Shown: positions 34,703-42,829 of the stretch, one piece after another | Numbering within the stretch: the stretch's first letter is position 1 | How the letters are laid out: the number at the start of each line of letters is the position of its first letter | NCBI GenBank assembly: GCA_002420185.1 | Contig: DIHO01000012.1 | Location: 247,680 to 292,212, forward strand | DNA: 44,533 bases | Reading direction: 5' to 3' | Origin: Opitutales bacterium UBA5694 | GTDB lineage: Bacteria > Verrucomicrobiota > Verrucomicrobiia > Opitutales > Opitutaceae | The notes under the pieces: model-generated | What the model saw: the letters and a program-made list of their open reading frames with translations, nothing else | Told to the model about the DNA's origin: nothing | The model's database searches: none | Program-made: the position numbers and the translations under genes

Positions 34703-35875
34703 CTAGTACCGTTGTAAATTGGTATCAATCTCTCTGGCCCAGGCATCGATGCCACCCGCAATATTTATGGCATTGGTAAACCCGTTTTTTCGGAGGTATT
34801 GGGTGACTTGCATACTTCGAGAACCGTGGTGACAATAAAGCATAAGGGGATCAGAAGTTGGCAATTTATCTAAATTGGCAGGGATCGTATTCAAAGGAAT
34901 TTGGCTTGATCCCTCAATTTTGCAGATCTCCTTCTCGTAGGGTTCGCGAACGTCGATTAAAACGGCCTTGCCCGTTTGCAGTATTTGATTCGCTTCGGAC
35001 ACGTCGATTTCGATTGGGTAGGGTTCGTTTGCCATATTTTCGGTATCTGAGCTAGCAATGTCGCAATTGTATTGGTACGACTCTGATCTTATTATTTCGA
35101 TTTCTGGGGCAGTGCCACAGAGTGGGCAATGTGGGTCTTTTTTGATCTTCAGTTTGCGGGTTCGCATGGACAATGTTTCTAGTACGAGCAATTCGCCTGA
35201 GAGAGATTCTCCTATTTGCAAAACTTGTTTGATGGCTTCGAGTGCCTGCATGCTGCCAATAATGCCGCACAGAGTGCCAAGCACGCCCGCTTCTCCGCAA
35301 CTGGGAACGCTGCCTGGGGGTGGCGGATCGGGAAATAGGCATCGGTAGCAAGGTGCTTCGGGATTGTCGTTGAACACTGAAACTTGCCCCTCGAACTTAA
35401 AGATGCTTCCAAAAACCAGGGGTGTATTCGAGAAGTACGCCGCATCATTATTTAAATAGCGGGTGCCAAAATTATCCGAACCATCGACGACGATGTCGTA
35501 TTGGTCAAAGAGGCTGGTCGCGTTTTCGGGTGTGACCCCAGAATTATGCAGAACAACGGAAACATGGGGGTTTATGTCGTGGAGCCGCGATCGAGCGGAT
35601 TCGGTTTTTAAATTATCTACATCACTTGTGCCGTGCAGCAGTTGTCGCTGGAGATTGTGTAGCTCCACCTTGTCGAAATCCGCGATCCCAAGCACTCCGA
35701 TCCCCGCTGCAGCCAGGTACATCGCGGCTGGGCTACCGAGACCGCCCGCTCCAACCACTAGAACGCGTGCCCGCTTTAGTGATTCTTGTCCGTGCATGCC
35801 AATTTCATCCAGCAAAATGTGGCGACTGTATCGGGCCAACTCCTCAGAATGGAGTGTGATAGCGGAAGGGTTCAT
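34703..35875 (-). CDS. MoeB/ThiF-type adenylyltransferase with C-terminal rhodanese domain
   Basis: The protein has 390 residues and two domains. The E1-like adenylyltransferase (residues about 1-260) has RVLVVGAGGLGSPAAMYLAA (ATP site), DNLKTESAR, ADFDKVELHNLQRQL, a zinc CxxC pair (CYRC and CPLC) and the active cysteine region SCGEAGVLG. The rhodanese domain (about 290-390) has the persulfide cysteine in LYCHHGSRSM. It would adenylate the C-terminus of a small sulfur carrier (MoaD, ThiS or CysO-like) and pass sulfur to it. This is the MOCS3/MoeZ-like architecture. It serves molybdopterin or thiamine synthesis; MsrP needs molybdopterin, while thiG is a fragment in this window. Confidence 0.92.
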   Translation of the reverse strand: MNPSAITLHSEELARYSRHILLDEIGMHGQESLKRARVLVVGAGGLGSPAAMYLAAAGIGVLGIADFDKVELHNLQRQLLHGTSDVDNLKTESARSRLHDINPHVSVVLHNSGVTPENATSLFDQYDIVVDGSDNFGTRYLNNDAAYFSNTPLVFGSIFKFEGQVSVFNDNPEAPCYRCLFPDPPPPGSVPSCGEAGVLGTLCGIIGSMQALEAIKQVLQIGESLSGELLVLETLSMRTRKLKIKKDPHCPLCGTAPEIEIIRSESYQYNCDIASSDTENMANEPYPIEIDVSEANQILQTGKAVLIDVREPYEKEICKIEGSSQIPLNTIPANLDKLPTSDPLMLYCHHGSRSMQVTQYLRKNGFTNAINIAGGIDAWAREIDTNLQRY

Positions 35876-36033
35876 GAATTTTGGTTGATAGGAATCACCA
35901 AAGAGAGTTCAATTGTAATCTCATATCGCTTTGTTGAGCCGTTTTCGGAATTCTGTGCAAAACACCGTTTGGAATGGAAAAATGGGCTATTAATCGTTGA
36001 CCTAAAATGTTTGGTATCCGATTTGGATGAGTA

Positions 36034-37107
36034 ATGGCAAACCGATTTGTAGTTATCATGGCAGGTGGAAAGGGTGAACGCTTCTGGCCTGCAAGCAGAA
36101 TGAGGCGTCCTAAGCACTTGCTGCCGATCGTGGGCGATAAGCCAATGCTGGCCCAGACAGTTGATCGATTAGAGGGATTTATTGAGCCAAAAAATATTTT
36201 TGTCATTACTGATGTGGAGCAGTTAGAAGGGGTACGCGACGTTTGCCCTAGCTTGCCTAGGGAAAATTTTGTGGCAGAACCCGTAGGACGGGATACTGCA
36301 GCGGCGGTGGGGTTAGCAATGCTCTTGATTAAGGAAAAAGATCCCGATGCGTCTTTGGCGATGTTGCCGGCAGATGCCCTAATACGTGACATGGTAGGAT
36401 TTCAAAAAGCGCTGGATGTTGCGTTTCTCGCCTCAGAGGAAAGGCCCCAACTTGTGACCATAGGCATAAGACCAACGGATCCAGCTACTGGATATGGGTA
36501 TATTCAAAAGGGGGATTCGATCGGTGATTACAATGGGACTAAAGTTTTTAAAGTAATAGAGTTTAAAGAGAAGCCTGACCTGGAGACTGCGAAGGTGTAT
36601 TTGGAAAGCGGCGACTATTATTGGAACGCGGGAATGTTTGTTTGGAGTGTACGAGCGATTTCCGATGCACTGGCCCAGTTTGCTCCGAAACTTCAGTCAG
36701 GGCTAGACCAGATCGAGAATCGCATCAGCGAAGGAGAGGACCTTAATGAGCTTTTGGCAGAATTGTATCCAGAGTTGGAAAAAATTTCGATTGACTTTGC
36801 GGTAATGGAGAAAGCGGACAATGTCGTGACGCTGTCAGCCACATTTGATTGGGACGACGTAGGAGCATGGCCAGCGATTGAGCGTCACTTTCCGAAAGAC
36901 TCCAATAACAATGTCGCAACCGGGGAAGCGGTCTTCGAGGATTGCAGAGGTAACATAGTAGTTGGTGAAAAAGGGCATTTGGTCGCGCTGATAGGAGTGG
37001 ACGATCTCATCGTCGTGAATACTAAAGATGCAACGCTGGTGTGTAAGAAAGACGACGCCCAGAAAATCAAGAATCTTGTAAAAGGTCTGAGTCCAGATCG
37101 AGTTTAG
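36034..37107 (+). CDS. manC: Mannose-1-phosphate guanylyltransferase
   Basis: The protein has 357 residues. The nucleotidyltransferase start is VVIMAGGKGERFWPASRMRR, followed by PKHLLPI (catalytic Lys), VAEPVGRDTAAAVGLA, LPADALIRD and TGYGYIQKG. VIEFKEKPDLETAKVYLESG, YYWNAGMFVWS and TFDWDDVGAW are the sugar-site blocks typical of GDP-mannose pyrophosphorylases. It forms GDP-mannose from mannose-1-phosphate and GTP for polysaccharide or LPS. It lacks the isomerase domain of long bifunctional forms. ruvX follows 47 bases later. Confidence 0.93.
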   Translation: MANRFVVIMAGGKGERFWPASRMRRPKHLLPIVGDKPMLAQTVDRLEGFIEPKNIFVITDVEQLEGVRDVCPSLPRENFVAEPVGRDTAAAVGLAMLLIKEKDPDASLAMLPADALIRDMVGFQKALDVAFLASEERPQLVTIGIRPTDPATGYGYIQKGDSIGDYNGTKVFKVIEFKEKPDLETAKVYLESGDYYWNAGMFVWSVRAISDALAQFAPKLQSGLDQIENRISEGEDLNELLAELYPELEKISIDFAVMEKADNVVTLSATFDWDDVGAWPAIERHFPKDSNNNVATGEAVFEDCRGNIVVGEKGHLVALIGVDDLIVVNTKDATLVCKKDDAQKIKNLVKGLSPDRV

Positions 37108-37154
37108 ACCCGTTTGGATCTATATGTGTAAGTCCAACCCTCCTCATTCATTAG

Positions 37155-37619
37155 ATGCGCTGTATTGGAATTGACTTTGGTGAGCGTCGATTGGGGTTGA
37201 GTTATGGTGACGAAATTGGGGTTGCCACGCCGCTGGAAGCCGCGGTCGAAGATCAAGAAGCTGAGCGTATAATTCACATAGTCAAAATTGCTAAAGAGAG
37301 AAGGGCAACGGATCTCGTTTTTGGCTACCCATACAATATGGATGGCTCCATCGGCTTTAAGGCCCGGGAAGTCGATGCGTTCATCGATAAGCTTCTACGG
37401 TTTATTTCGCTGCCCGTGCACAGGATCGATGAGCGGTTGACATCAAATGAAGCTTCCAAAGGGTTTTCGAAAGGACGGGACGATGTATTGAGACGATCGG
37501 GAAAACTCGATTCAGTTGCCGCTACGCTGATATTGCAGGACTTTCTGAATCAAAGAATAGAATTGCCTGAGCTCCATTCCGATGACGATCTGGATCATTT
37601 TGACTGCGAAGAACGCTAG
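37155..37619 (+). CDS. ruvX: YqgF/RuvX-type RNase H-fold nuclease
   Basis: The protein has 154 residues. RCIGIDFGERRLGLSYGD carries the first catalytic Asp of the RNase H fold; VFGYPYNMDGS and DERLTSNEA are the other family blocks, the second with catalytic Asp and Glu. The protein is a Holliday-junction-resolvase-like or 16S pre-rRNA maturation nuclease. The C-terminus ends acidic (DDDLDHFDCEER). It is co-directional with manC upstream and truA downstream, but the gap to truA is 171 bases. Confidence 0.93.
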   Translation: MRCIGIDFGERRLGLSYGDEIGVATPLEAAVEDQEAERIIHIVKIAKERRATDLVFGYPYNMDGSIGFKAREVDAFIDKLLRFISLPVHRIDERLTSNEASKGFSKGRDDVLRRSGKLDSVAATLILQDFLNQRIELPELHSDDDLDHFDCEER

Positions 37620-37790
37620 AGTACGAAGGTTGATTAGTCGGACTCAGGTATCAGGTGCCAAGCATTGCGTTTGGCTTATTCGCATATTGCACTTGAGCAA
37701 AAATTTCGTATCCAATTTTGCAATGTTACTAGTAACTCTCGATACTCCCATATCTTTCGGGGTCAAAGGCCATTGGAATAAATGTTTCCG

Positions 37791-38522
37791 ATGAGATGGA
37801 AGTGTGGATGCTCCTATGATGGAACGGACTACTCGGGTTGGCAGACCCAGGATGGACCTTTGTCTATCCAGCAGGTTGTAGAAGAGTGTCTTTCCGAAAT
37901 TTTTAAGAAAGATACAAAAGCAGTCGGAAGCGGCCGAACGGATGCTGGTGTACATGCTATGGAGCAAGTTTTTCATTTTGACTGTGAGTGGAAGCATGAT
38001 CCTGGCTCTCTAGTGGAGGCAATGCGGTCTCTTTTGCCTGATACCGTTACGCCGTTGTTTGTGCAAAAGGTTGAGGACGATTTCCACGCACGATTTTCTG
38101 CAGTATCCAAATGGTACCAATATCGCATTTATTTGGGACAGGCGACCGCATTGGAAAATCGATACAGTTGGTCGCTATGTGGAGATCTCGCCCTCGAGGC
38201 GATGGCGAAGGCGACTAGCTTGTTAGAAGGGACTCACGATTTCGGAGCGTTTGCGGCAAATCGAGGAATAGAATATAAAACAACGGTTCGAAAAATGTTT
38301 CGATCAGAAATGCTTCAGGAGAAAGATTTCCTGTTACTCAATTTTCAGGCCGACGGGTTTATGTATAAAATGGTGCGGAGCTTTGCGGGTACGCTTGCCA
38401 ATGTAGGGCTTAGGCGTTTGTCACTGGATGCGTTCTCTGAGTTACTGAAATCCGCTGAGAGAACGCCTATGGTTTTTGTTGCTCCGGCAAAGGGCCTTTT
38501 TCTGAAAAAGGTCTTTTATTAG
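37791..38522 (+). CDS. truA: tRNA pseudouridine(38-40) synthase
   Basis: The start is placed at the ATG at 37791 (MRWKCGCSYDGTDYSGWQ), which lines up with the usual TruA start; an ATG three codons upstream is the alternative. The protein then has 243 residues. The catalytic Asp is in VGSGRTDAGVHA, preceded by SIQQVVEECL. Later blocks are FHARFSAVSKWYQYRI, GTHDFGAFAANRG and GFMYKMVRSFAGTLANVG. TruA makes pseudouridine at positions 38-40 of tRNA anticodon stems. A hairpin GGCCTTTTTCTGAAAAAGGTC lies at the 3' end inside the coding region. Confidence 0.95.
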   Translation: MRWKCGCSYDGTDYSGWQTQDGPLSIQQVVEECLSEIFKKDTKAVGSGRTDAGVHAMEQVFHFDCEWKHDPGSLVEAMRSLLPDTVTPLFVQKVEDDFHARFSAVSKWYQYRIYLGQATALENRYSWSLCGDLALEAMAKATSLLEGTHDFGAFAANRGIEYKTTVRKMFRSEMLQEKDFLLLNFQADGFMYKMVRSFAGTLANVGLRRLSLDAFSELLKSAERTPMVFVAPAKGLFLKKVFY

Positions 38523-38842
38523 GAACGTACCTAGCGGGTACTTGGTGCCCTCTGCGTTCACTCTCTCAACTCGATTCAGGCATTCTCATATAGTCTGAAT
38601 CTGGGTTGGTTCGAGCTAATGAATTACCTACGGAAATGGATTCAGTACATATTGAACTTGCTGTTATTGAAATGAATCTGATCCAAAAAGCTTCAAATTT
38701 TGGTGTTGGAGTTTTTTATGTTGCATTTCCGTCGAGCTGTGTTGACCGGGGTGGGTTGGTTGCAGTCGCGACGCTGCCGCGTGCTTACGATAGTTGTTTT
38801 TCTTGGATCCATATTGTTTAGGATCCTTATTGCCTGACATAC

Positions 38843-39127
38843 GTGTATCCGGTTTTTGGAAAAATTGAATCCAATACGTATTTCCAACACTGCTCGCGAT
38901 TGAATCCTCGCTTCTATCAAGGTTGGTTATTCAGTCTGTTCCTAGGCCCAATCTGCGACTTGGTCTATGCTCTTAAGCACGATAATGCTCGCTGGGTTCT
39001 CATTGATTTATCAGGAGTGTCGGAATATGCCGAGGTCTGGGTGAGTATCTTGAATACGCTATTCTGGTTCCCGTTCCTCTACACACCCGAAAACTACGAG
39101 AGCGTGGATATAATCAGAGCGAGCTGA
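38843..39127 (+). CDS. Possible small membrane protein
   Basis: A 94-codon frame starting with GTG is open, with two hydrophobic stretches (about GWLFSLFLGPICDLVYAL and WVSILNTLFWFPFLY) and polar ends. I recognise no family and see no ribosome-binding site. Upstream, between truA and this frame (38523-38842), two other short frames also have hydrophobic stretches: MNYLRKWIQYILNLLLLK near 38620, and one with VLTIVVFLGSILFRILIA near 38810. The whole stretch may therefore be one decayed membrane-protein gene rather than a real 94-residue gene. The neighbouring comF is clearly broken, which supports decay. Confidence 0.25.
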   Translation: MYPVFGKIESNTYFQHCSRLNPRFYQGWLFSLFLGPICDLVYALKHDNARWVLIDLSGVSEYAEVWVSILNTLFWFPFLYTPENYESVDIIRAS

Positions 39128-39143
39128 CTGTTAGGAAAACGAC

Positions 39144-39406
39144 AAACGCTTTAGTTGCGAAACTGGAATCAATTTGCTAAAACGCGTGATCGACAATCCG
39201 TCCTGAGCACAGTTTAACCGAAACGAGCGTTACTGTAATCTCAGAAACGCTTTTCCAATATTGCCTGATGTAGTAGCTGAAACGAAAAAATGCATATAAC
39301 TGTAGATTATGTATTTAAGACGGAATATACTTTGAACGCCTGTGTTTCGGTTTTACGAAAAAAGGGGGTAAAAAAGGTAGACGTATTGACTATCGGTCAC
39401 GGGTGA
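39144..39406 (+). pseudogene. comF: comF-type phosphoribosyltransferase C-terminal remnant
   Basis: One frame reads KRFSCETG, NLLKRVIDNPS, a TGA (39204-39206), then AQFNRNERYCNLRNAF, which matches the ComF block L-x-R-x-R-x-T-x-x-Q-x-x-L-x-x-x-x-R-x-x-N-L-x-x-A-F. Another frame (39290-39406) reads VDYVFKTEYTLNACVSVLRK and then VDVLTIGHG. This is the PRPP-loop end of ComF (V-D-D-V-x-T-T-G-A-T-L-x-x-C-x-x-x-L) with the T-T-G-A loop degraded to K-T-E-Y. Hence there is an in-frame stop, a frameshift and a ruined PRPP loop. ComF takes part in DNA uptake or nucleotide salvage. Thirty-five bases separate it from accD, so its promoter may still serve accD. Confidence 0.8.
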
Positions 39407-39441
39407 GTAAGCAGATTTCTGAAACGTAACTAATTTCGACT

Positions 39442-40302
39442 ATGCCTATTTTCCACAGACCAAGGTACTCCACTGTTCAGGTGAAGAAAAAGGACATCCC
39501 GCAAGGCCTTTGGCAAAAGTGCCCGGCTTCGGGGGAGATCATTTACAACAAGGAGCTTGAGCAGAATCAGAACGTGGTTCCCAAAAGTGGATTCCATTTT
39601 CCTATCGGTAGCCGCAAGCGGCTCGATTTTCTACTCGATGAGGGAAGCTGGGATGAAAAAGATAGTGATCTGAAGCCGACGGATCCCTTGGAATTCAAGG
39701 ATCAGAAATCTTACAAGGATCGGGTGGCAACCTATCAAAAGGCAACTGGCCTCAACGATTCAGTTATCGATGGATTTGGCAAGATCTACGGTATTCCCGT
39801 GTCGATTGCGGTGATGGAATTCAAGTTTGGGGGAGGTTCGCTAGGGTCGGTAGCGGGAGAAAAGATAACACGGACGATTGAGCGTTCTTTAGAGCATAAA
39901 ATCCCCTGTGTCATTATTTCGTGCTCTGGAGGAGCTCGCATGCAGGAAGGTATTCTCAGTCTAATGCAAATGGCAAAAACCAGTGCGGCCTTGGCTAAGC
40001 TCTCCAAAGCGAAGATTCCGTTTATTTCCGTTTTGACCAATCCAACGACGGGTGGAGTGACAGCTAGCTACGCAGCCCTTGGGGACGTCATCATTTCAGA
40101 GCCAGGAGCGCTGATCGGCTTTGCGGGTCGGCGGGTTATTAAGGAAGCGACTAATGAGGATCTTCCAGATGGTTTCCAGACAGCGGAGTTTCTGATGGAT
40201 AGAGGCTTGATTGACATGATTGTGGATCGTCGCGAAATGAAGGATCGCCTAAGGGACATCCTTTCTGCTTTATACCTCAAGGTTCAACACAAGAAAGCTT
40301 AG
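39442..40302 (+). CDS. accD: Acetyl-CoA carboxylase carboxyltransferase subunit beta, zinc ribbon degenerate
   Basis: The protein has 286 residues and a well conserved carboxyltransferase core (residues about 70-280: FGGGSLGSVAGEKI, SCSGGARMQEGILSLMQMAK, NPTTGGVTASYAALGD, IGFAGRRVIKEAT). It joins AccA to transfer carboxyl from biotin to acetyl-CoA, making malonyl-CoA. The N-terminal zinc ribbon normally has four cysteines (27, 30, 46, 49 in Escherichia coli AccD). Here Cys27 remains in WQKCPASGEI, but positions 30, 46 and 49 are Ser, Val and Ser (NVVPKSGFH). Zinc binding of the usual type is therefore impossible, while the fold around it is otherwise kept. The frame is intact and nearby genes are housekeeping, so it should be the working copy. 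Confidence 0.94.
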   Translation: MPIFHRPRYSTVQVKKKDIPQGLWQKCPASGEIIYNKELEQNQNVVPKSGFHFPIGSRKRLDFLLDEGSWDEKDSDLKPTDPLEFKDQKSYKDRVATYQKATGLNDSVIDGFGKIYGIPVSIAVMEFKFGGGSLGSVAGEKITRTIERSLEHKIPCVIISCSGGARMQEGILSLMQMAKTSAALAKLSKAKIPFISVLTNPTTGGVTASYAALGDVIISEPGALIGFAGRRVIKEATNEDLPDGFQTAEFLMDRGLIDMIVDRREMKDRLRDILSALYLKVQHKKA

Positions 40303-40361
40303 TTGGTCTACGGTTGGGTAATAGCGTTAAGCTGTGCCAAGTTTATAGATGCGAAATAAAG

Positions 40362-40382
40362 GACTTGCGACTTGCGACTTGC
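40362..40382 (+). repeat. Three tandem copies of GACTTGC
   Basis: GACTTGC occurs three times without spacing in the short gap between accD and folC, 21 bases before the folC start. It could be a slippage-prone microsatellite; no function is visible. Confidence 0.7.
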
Positions 40383-40403
40383 CATCAGTGCTGGCCCCTC
40401 TGA

Positions 40404-41708
40404 ATGAAGATGGAACTTAAGACCTACGAAGAGGCTCGCGATTGGCTCTACTCGCTGAAAAATAGGGGTTCGTTCTATGGGCTGGAGCGTATGGAACATT
40501 TTGCGAAAAAGCTTGGAAGCCCGCAGAAGGCATATCCCATTATCCATGTAGCCGGTACCAATGGCAAAGGTTCTACCGCCGCAATGCTCGAAGCGATCTT
40601 CCGTGCTCACGGGTTCAAAACAGGTCTATCGACATCTCCCCATCTAGTGCGGCAGGGAGAGCGGATTCAAGTGAATCGTTCCATTTTGGATGAGTATCAA
40701 ATACTTGAATACACGCGTGAAATGGTTGAAGAGGCGACTGTAATAGCGGAAATTAACCCGGAGATGCATCCCAGCTTTTTCGAATTCATGACGGCGATGG
40801 CCTTTCGTCACTTCCAGCGAGAAAACGTTGATATTGCGATTGTTGAAGTTGGCCTTGGAGGACGCTTAGACGCCTCCAACGTAGTGATACCTGAAGTCGC
40901 GGTAATCACTTCTATCGGGCTAGACCACTGTGAAATCCTCGGAGACACATTTGAAGCGATCGCTCGAGAAAAAGCAGGCATCATTAAAGATGGGCTCCCC
41001 ACTGTGATTGGTCAGTTGCCGTCTGAGGCAGAATCGGTTATTCGTTCCATATGCAAGAAACGAAATAGCTCTCTGATTTCCGTTGCTGAGGAGTTTGGGA
41101 ATGATGTTTCCACCTATCCTCAAACAAACTTAGTGGGAGGATACCAGAGGCTGAACGCGGCAACGGCCCTAGCGGTCGCTCGTGTTTTGGAATCCCGGTT
41201 TAATCTCGACGAAGAGATTAGCGTTTCCACTTTGAAGAATGTTTATTGGCCAGGCCGTTGGGAGGAGCAGGATCTCGAACATCGTAAGATCATATTCGAC
41301 GTTACGCACAACTCGGATGGGGCGCAGTGGCTTGAGGAAAACCTTTCCAGAATGACAGAGAAGGGGATACCGAAACCAGATGTCGTATTCGGAGTGATGG
41401 GAGACGACAGAGCGAATATTCTCGTGCCTGTTATCGCAAGATTTGCCAAGTCGATAACGTTCGTGGTGCCGCAACAGACTAGATCTTCAACGTTTGAATC
41501 GCTGGAGTCCTTCGTACCCCCCTCTTTTTCGGGCACGGTCGTTAGGGGATCCGTTTCCGAACTCTTTCCCTCAAGAGGTGAGTGCTCCCTGGATGTACCG
41601 AGTACCGGTCCAATTCTTGTCACTGGTTCGATTTATTTGATTGGAGAAATTTGGGAGCGATTCGTGGAAGATGGCCCTGTAGGACAGGGAATTCTGCAGG
41701 ATTTTTGA
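40404..41708 (+). CDS. folC: Folylpolyglutamate synthase / dihydrofolate synthase
   Basis: The protein has 434 residues. The ATP loop is VAGTNGKGSTAAMLEAIF, followed by GLSTSPHLVRQGERIQVN. EVGLGGRLDASNVV and AREKAGIIKDG are Mur-ligase-family blocks carrying the carbamylated-lysine region. The C-terminal domain begins near YWPGRWEE, with FDVTHNSDG (D-x-x-H-N) for the glutamate site. It adds glutamate to dihydropteroate or folate. It follows accD by 101 bases on the same strand (accD-folC order is common in bacteria). The start at 40404 is preferred as it has a full N-terminal helix. Confidence 0.95.
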   Translation: MKMELKTYEEARDWLYSLKNRGSFYGLERMEHFAKKLGSPQKAYPIIHVAGTNGKGSTAAMLEAIFRAHGFKTGLSTSPHLVRQGERIQVNRSILDEYQILEYTREMVEEATVIAEINPEMHPSFFEFMTAMAFRHFQRENVDIAIVEVGLGGRLDASNVVIPEVAVITSIGLDHCEILGDTFEAIAREKAGIIKDGLPTVIGQLPSEAESVIRSICKKRNSSLISVAEEFGNDVSTYPQTNLVGGYQRLNAATALAVARVLESRFNLDEEISVSTLKNVYWPGRWEEQDLEHRKIIFDVTHNSDGAQWLEENLSRMTEKGIPKPDVVFGVMGDDRANILVPVIARFAKSITFVVPQQTRSSTFESLESFVPPSFSGTVVRGSVSELFPSRGECSLDVPSTGPILVTGSIYLIGEIWERFVEDGPVGQGILQDF

Positions 41709-41834
41709 ACGATGCGTTAACCGAATTTCCTCCAATAGTTGAGGGGTTAGGATTTTCGATTTCGGTTCCTCTAAAAAATCGATTGACATGGGAGCTCTAA
41801 ACTGGATTTTCGGGACTTCTTTTATTTGGAGGAT

Positions 41835-41910
<76 letters not shown>

Positions 41911-41959
41911 GATTTGAGAGGTTTCAAACTCTGTCGTTATCAATTACACAGGTGTTTTT

Positions 41960-42035
41960 GCCGGCGTAGCTCAATTGGTAGAGCAACTGATTTGTAATCA
42001 GTAGGTTGCGGGTTCAAGTCCCATCGCCGGCTCCA
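41960..42035 (+). tRNA. tRNA-Thr (anticodon TGT)
   Basis: The 76-base cloverleaf has acceptor GCCGGCG/CGCCGGC, D-arm AGCTCAATTGGTAGAGC, anticodon stem CTGAT/ATCAG with loop TTGTA flanks (anticodon TGT), T-arm with GGTTCAAGTCC, and CCA encoded at 42033-42035. It follows tRNA-Lys by 49 bases and is probably co-transcribed with it. The accessory segment begins just after it. Confidence 0.93.
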
Positions 42036-42298
42036 CTCAAAACATTTTCTTTAAGTGATTTGAGGGGATTAAGGCACTTTTTCATTCTACTCCATTGTAA
42101 CTAGATTTAGCTTTTTGTTAACCGTTTATTGGGCATTTATTGGGCAGCGTTGCCAAAGATAGCAGAACTTAAGCCAGTAAGAGCTTTGCACGCATACGAG
42201 TAATCAGCCCCTCGAAAAATAGCTCTCCGATAGCCACACTGGCGGGGCCACAGTGGGAAAAAGCCCATTTGTTCGGTTGATCAACCATTGTCATTTTG
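42036..42298. other. Junction between tRNA-Thr and the accessory segment
   Basis: The 263 bases after tRNA-Thr are AT-rich near the tRNA and contain a short duplication TTTATTGGGCA-TTTATTGGGCA (about 42124-42145). No gene, integrase or second copy of the tRNA-Thr end was found within the window. It may contain the left attachment region of an integrated island. Confidence 0.35.
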
Positions 42299-42644
42299 AT
42301 GCACTGTGGATCGAAGTTCGAGCAAACCTTCAAAAATATAGACGACGTCCTTTGGAAAGAGACAGGCTGCTCCTCCGAGCTAGACTACACGGAGAAGACA
42401 TTATGGATGCTCTTCCTTAAGTATTTGGACGACCTAGAGGAAACGAGGTCCATGGAGGCGTAGCTACTTGGGAAAAGCTACGAGCGGGTCATTGATGAGG
42501 ATTATAGCTGGTCTGCTTGGGCGGCTCCTAAGAACGATGATGCCTCTTTCGACTGTGACTCCTCCCTGGTTGGCGATGACCTAATTGAGTATGTGAACCA
42601 CGAACTATTTCCCTATTTGCAGAGCCTCAAGGAGCGACTAGCAA
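42299..42644 (+). pseudogene. hsdM: N-terminal part of type I restriction methyltransferase HsdM, with a nonsense codon
   Basis: The frame from ATG 42299 reads SKFEQTFKNIDDVLWKETGC, then SSELDYTEKTLWMLFLKYLD, the first domain of HsdM. A TAG at 42461-42463 falls where the family has Glu (D-E-A-E-L-E-G-K-x-Y), consistent with a GAG to TAG change. The frame then continues with LLGKSYERVIDEDYSWSAWA, GDDLIEYVNHELFPYLQSL to about 42644. The methyltransferase catalytic domain (NPPF) is wholly missing because the sequence jumps into the end of HsdR. HsdM methylates the recognition site as part of a type I system. Confidence 0.86.
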
Positions 42645-42785
42645 AAGGAATTTCTGACCTTCCTATTGGAACATTACTTGCGGGAGGGCGTTTTGGAATT
42701 AGGTCAGGGAAAGCTGCCGGATCTGCTTCAACTGAAATATCACTCCGTCCCAGATGCTGTTCAAAGCTTAGGGGAAGTGGTATGA
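42645..42785 (+). pseudogene. hsdR: C-terminal scrap of type I restriction subunit HsdR
   Basis: In another frame the sequence reads KEFLTFLLEHYLREGVLELG, then KLPDLLQLKYHSVPDAVQSL and GEVV with a TGA at 42783-42785. This matches the HsdR C-terminal block of the form K-L-P-x-L-L-x-L-K-Y-x-x-x-x-D-A-x-x-x-L-G. It directly follows the HsdM piece, so the rest of hsdM, all of hsdS and most of hsdR were lost in one deletion. The final F-x-x-F-Q-x-x-L-Y end is also absent. Confidence 0.72.
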
Positions 42786-42829
42786 TAATTGCTTATACAA
42801 AAGTTGCCTTGCCTTAATAATATTAATAC

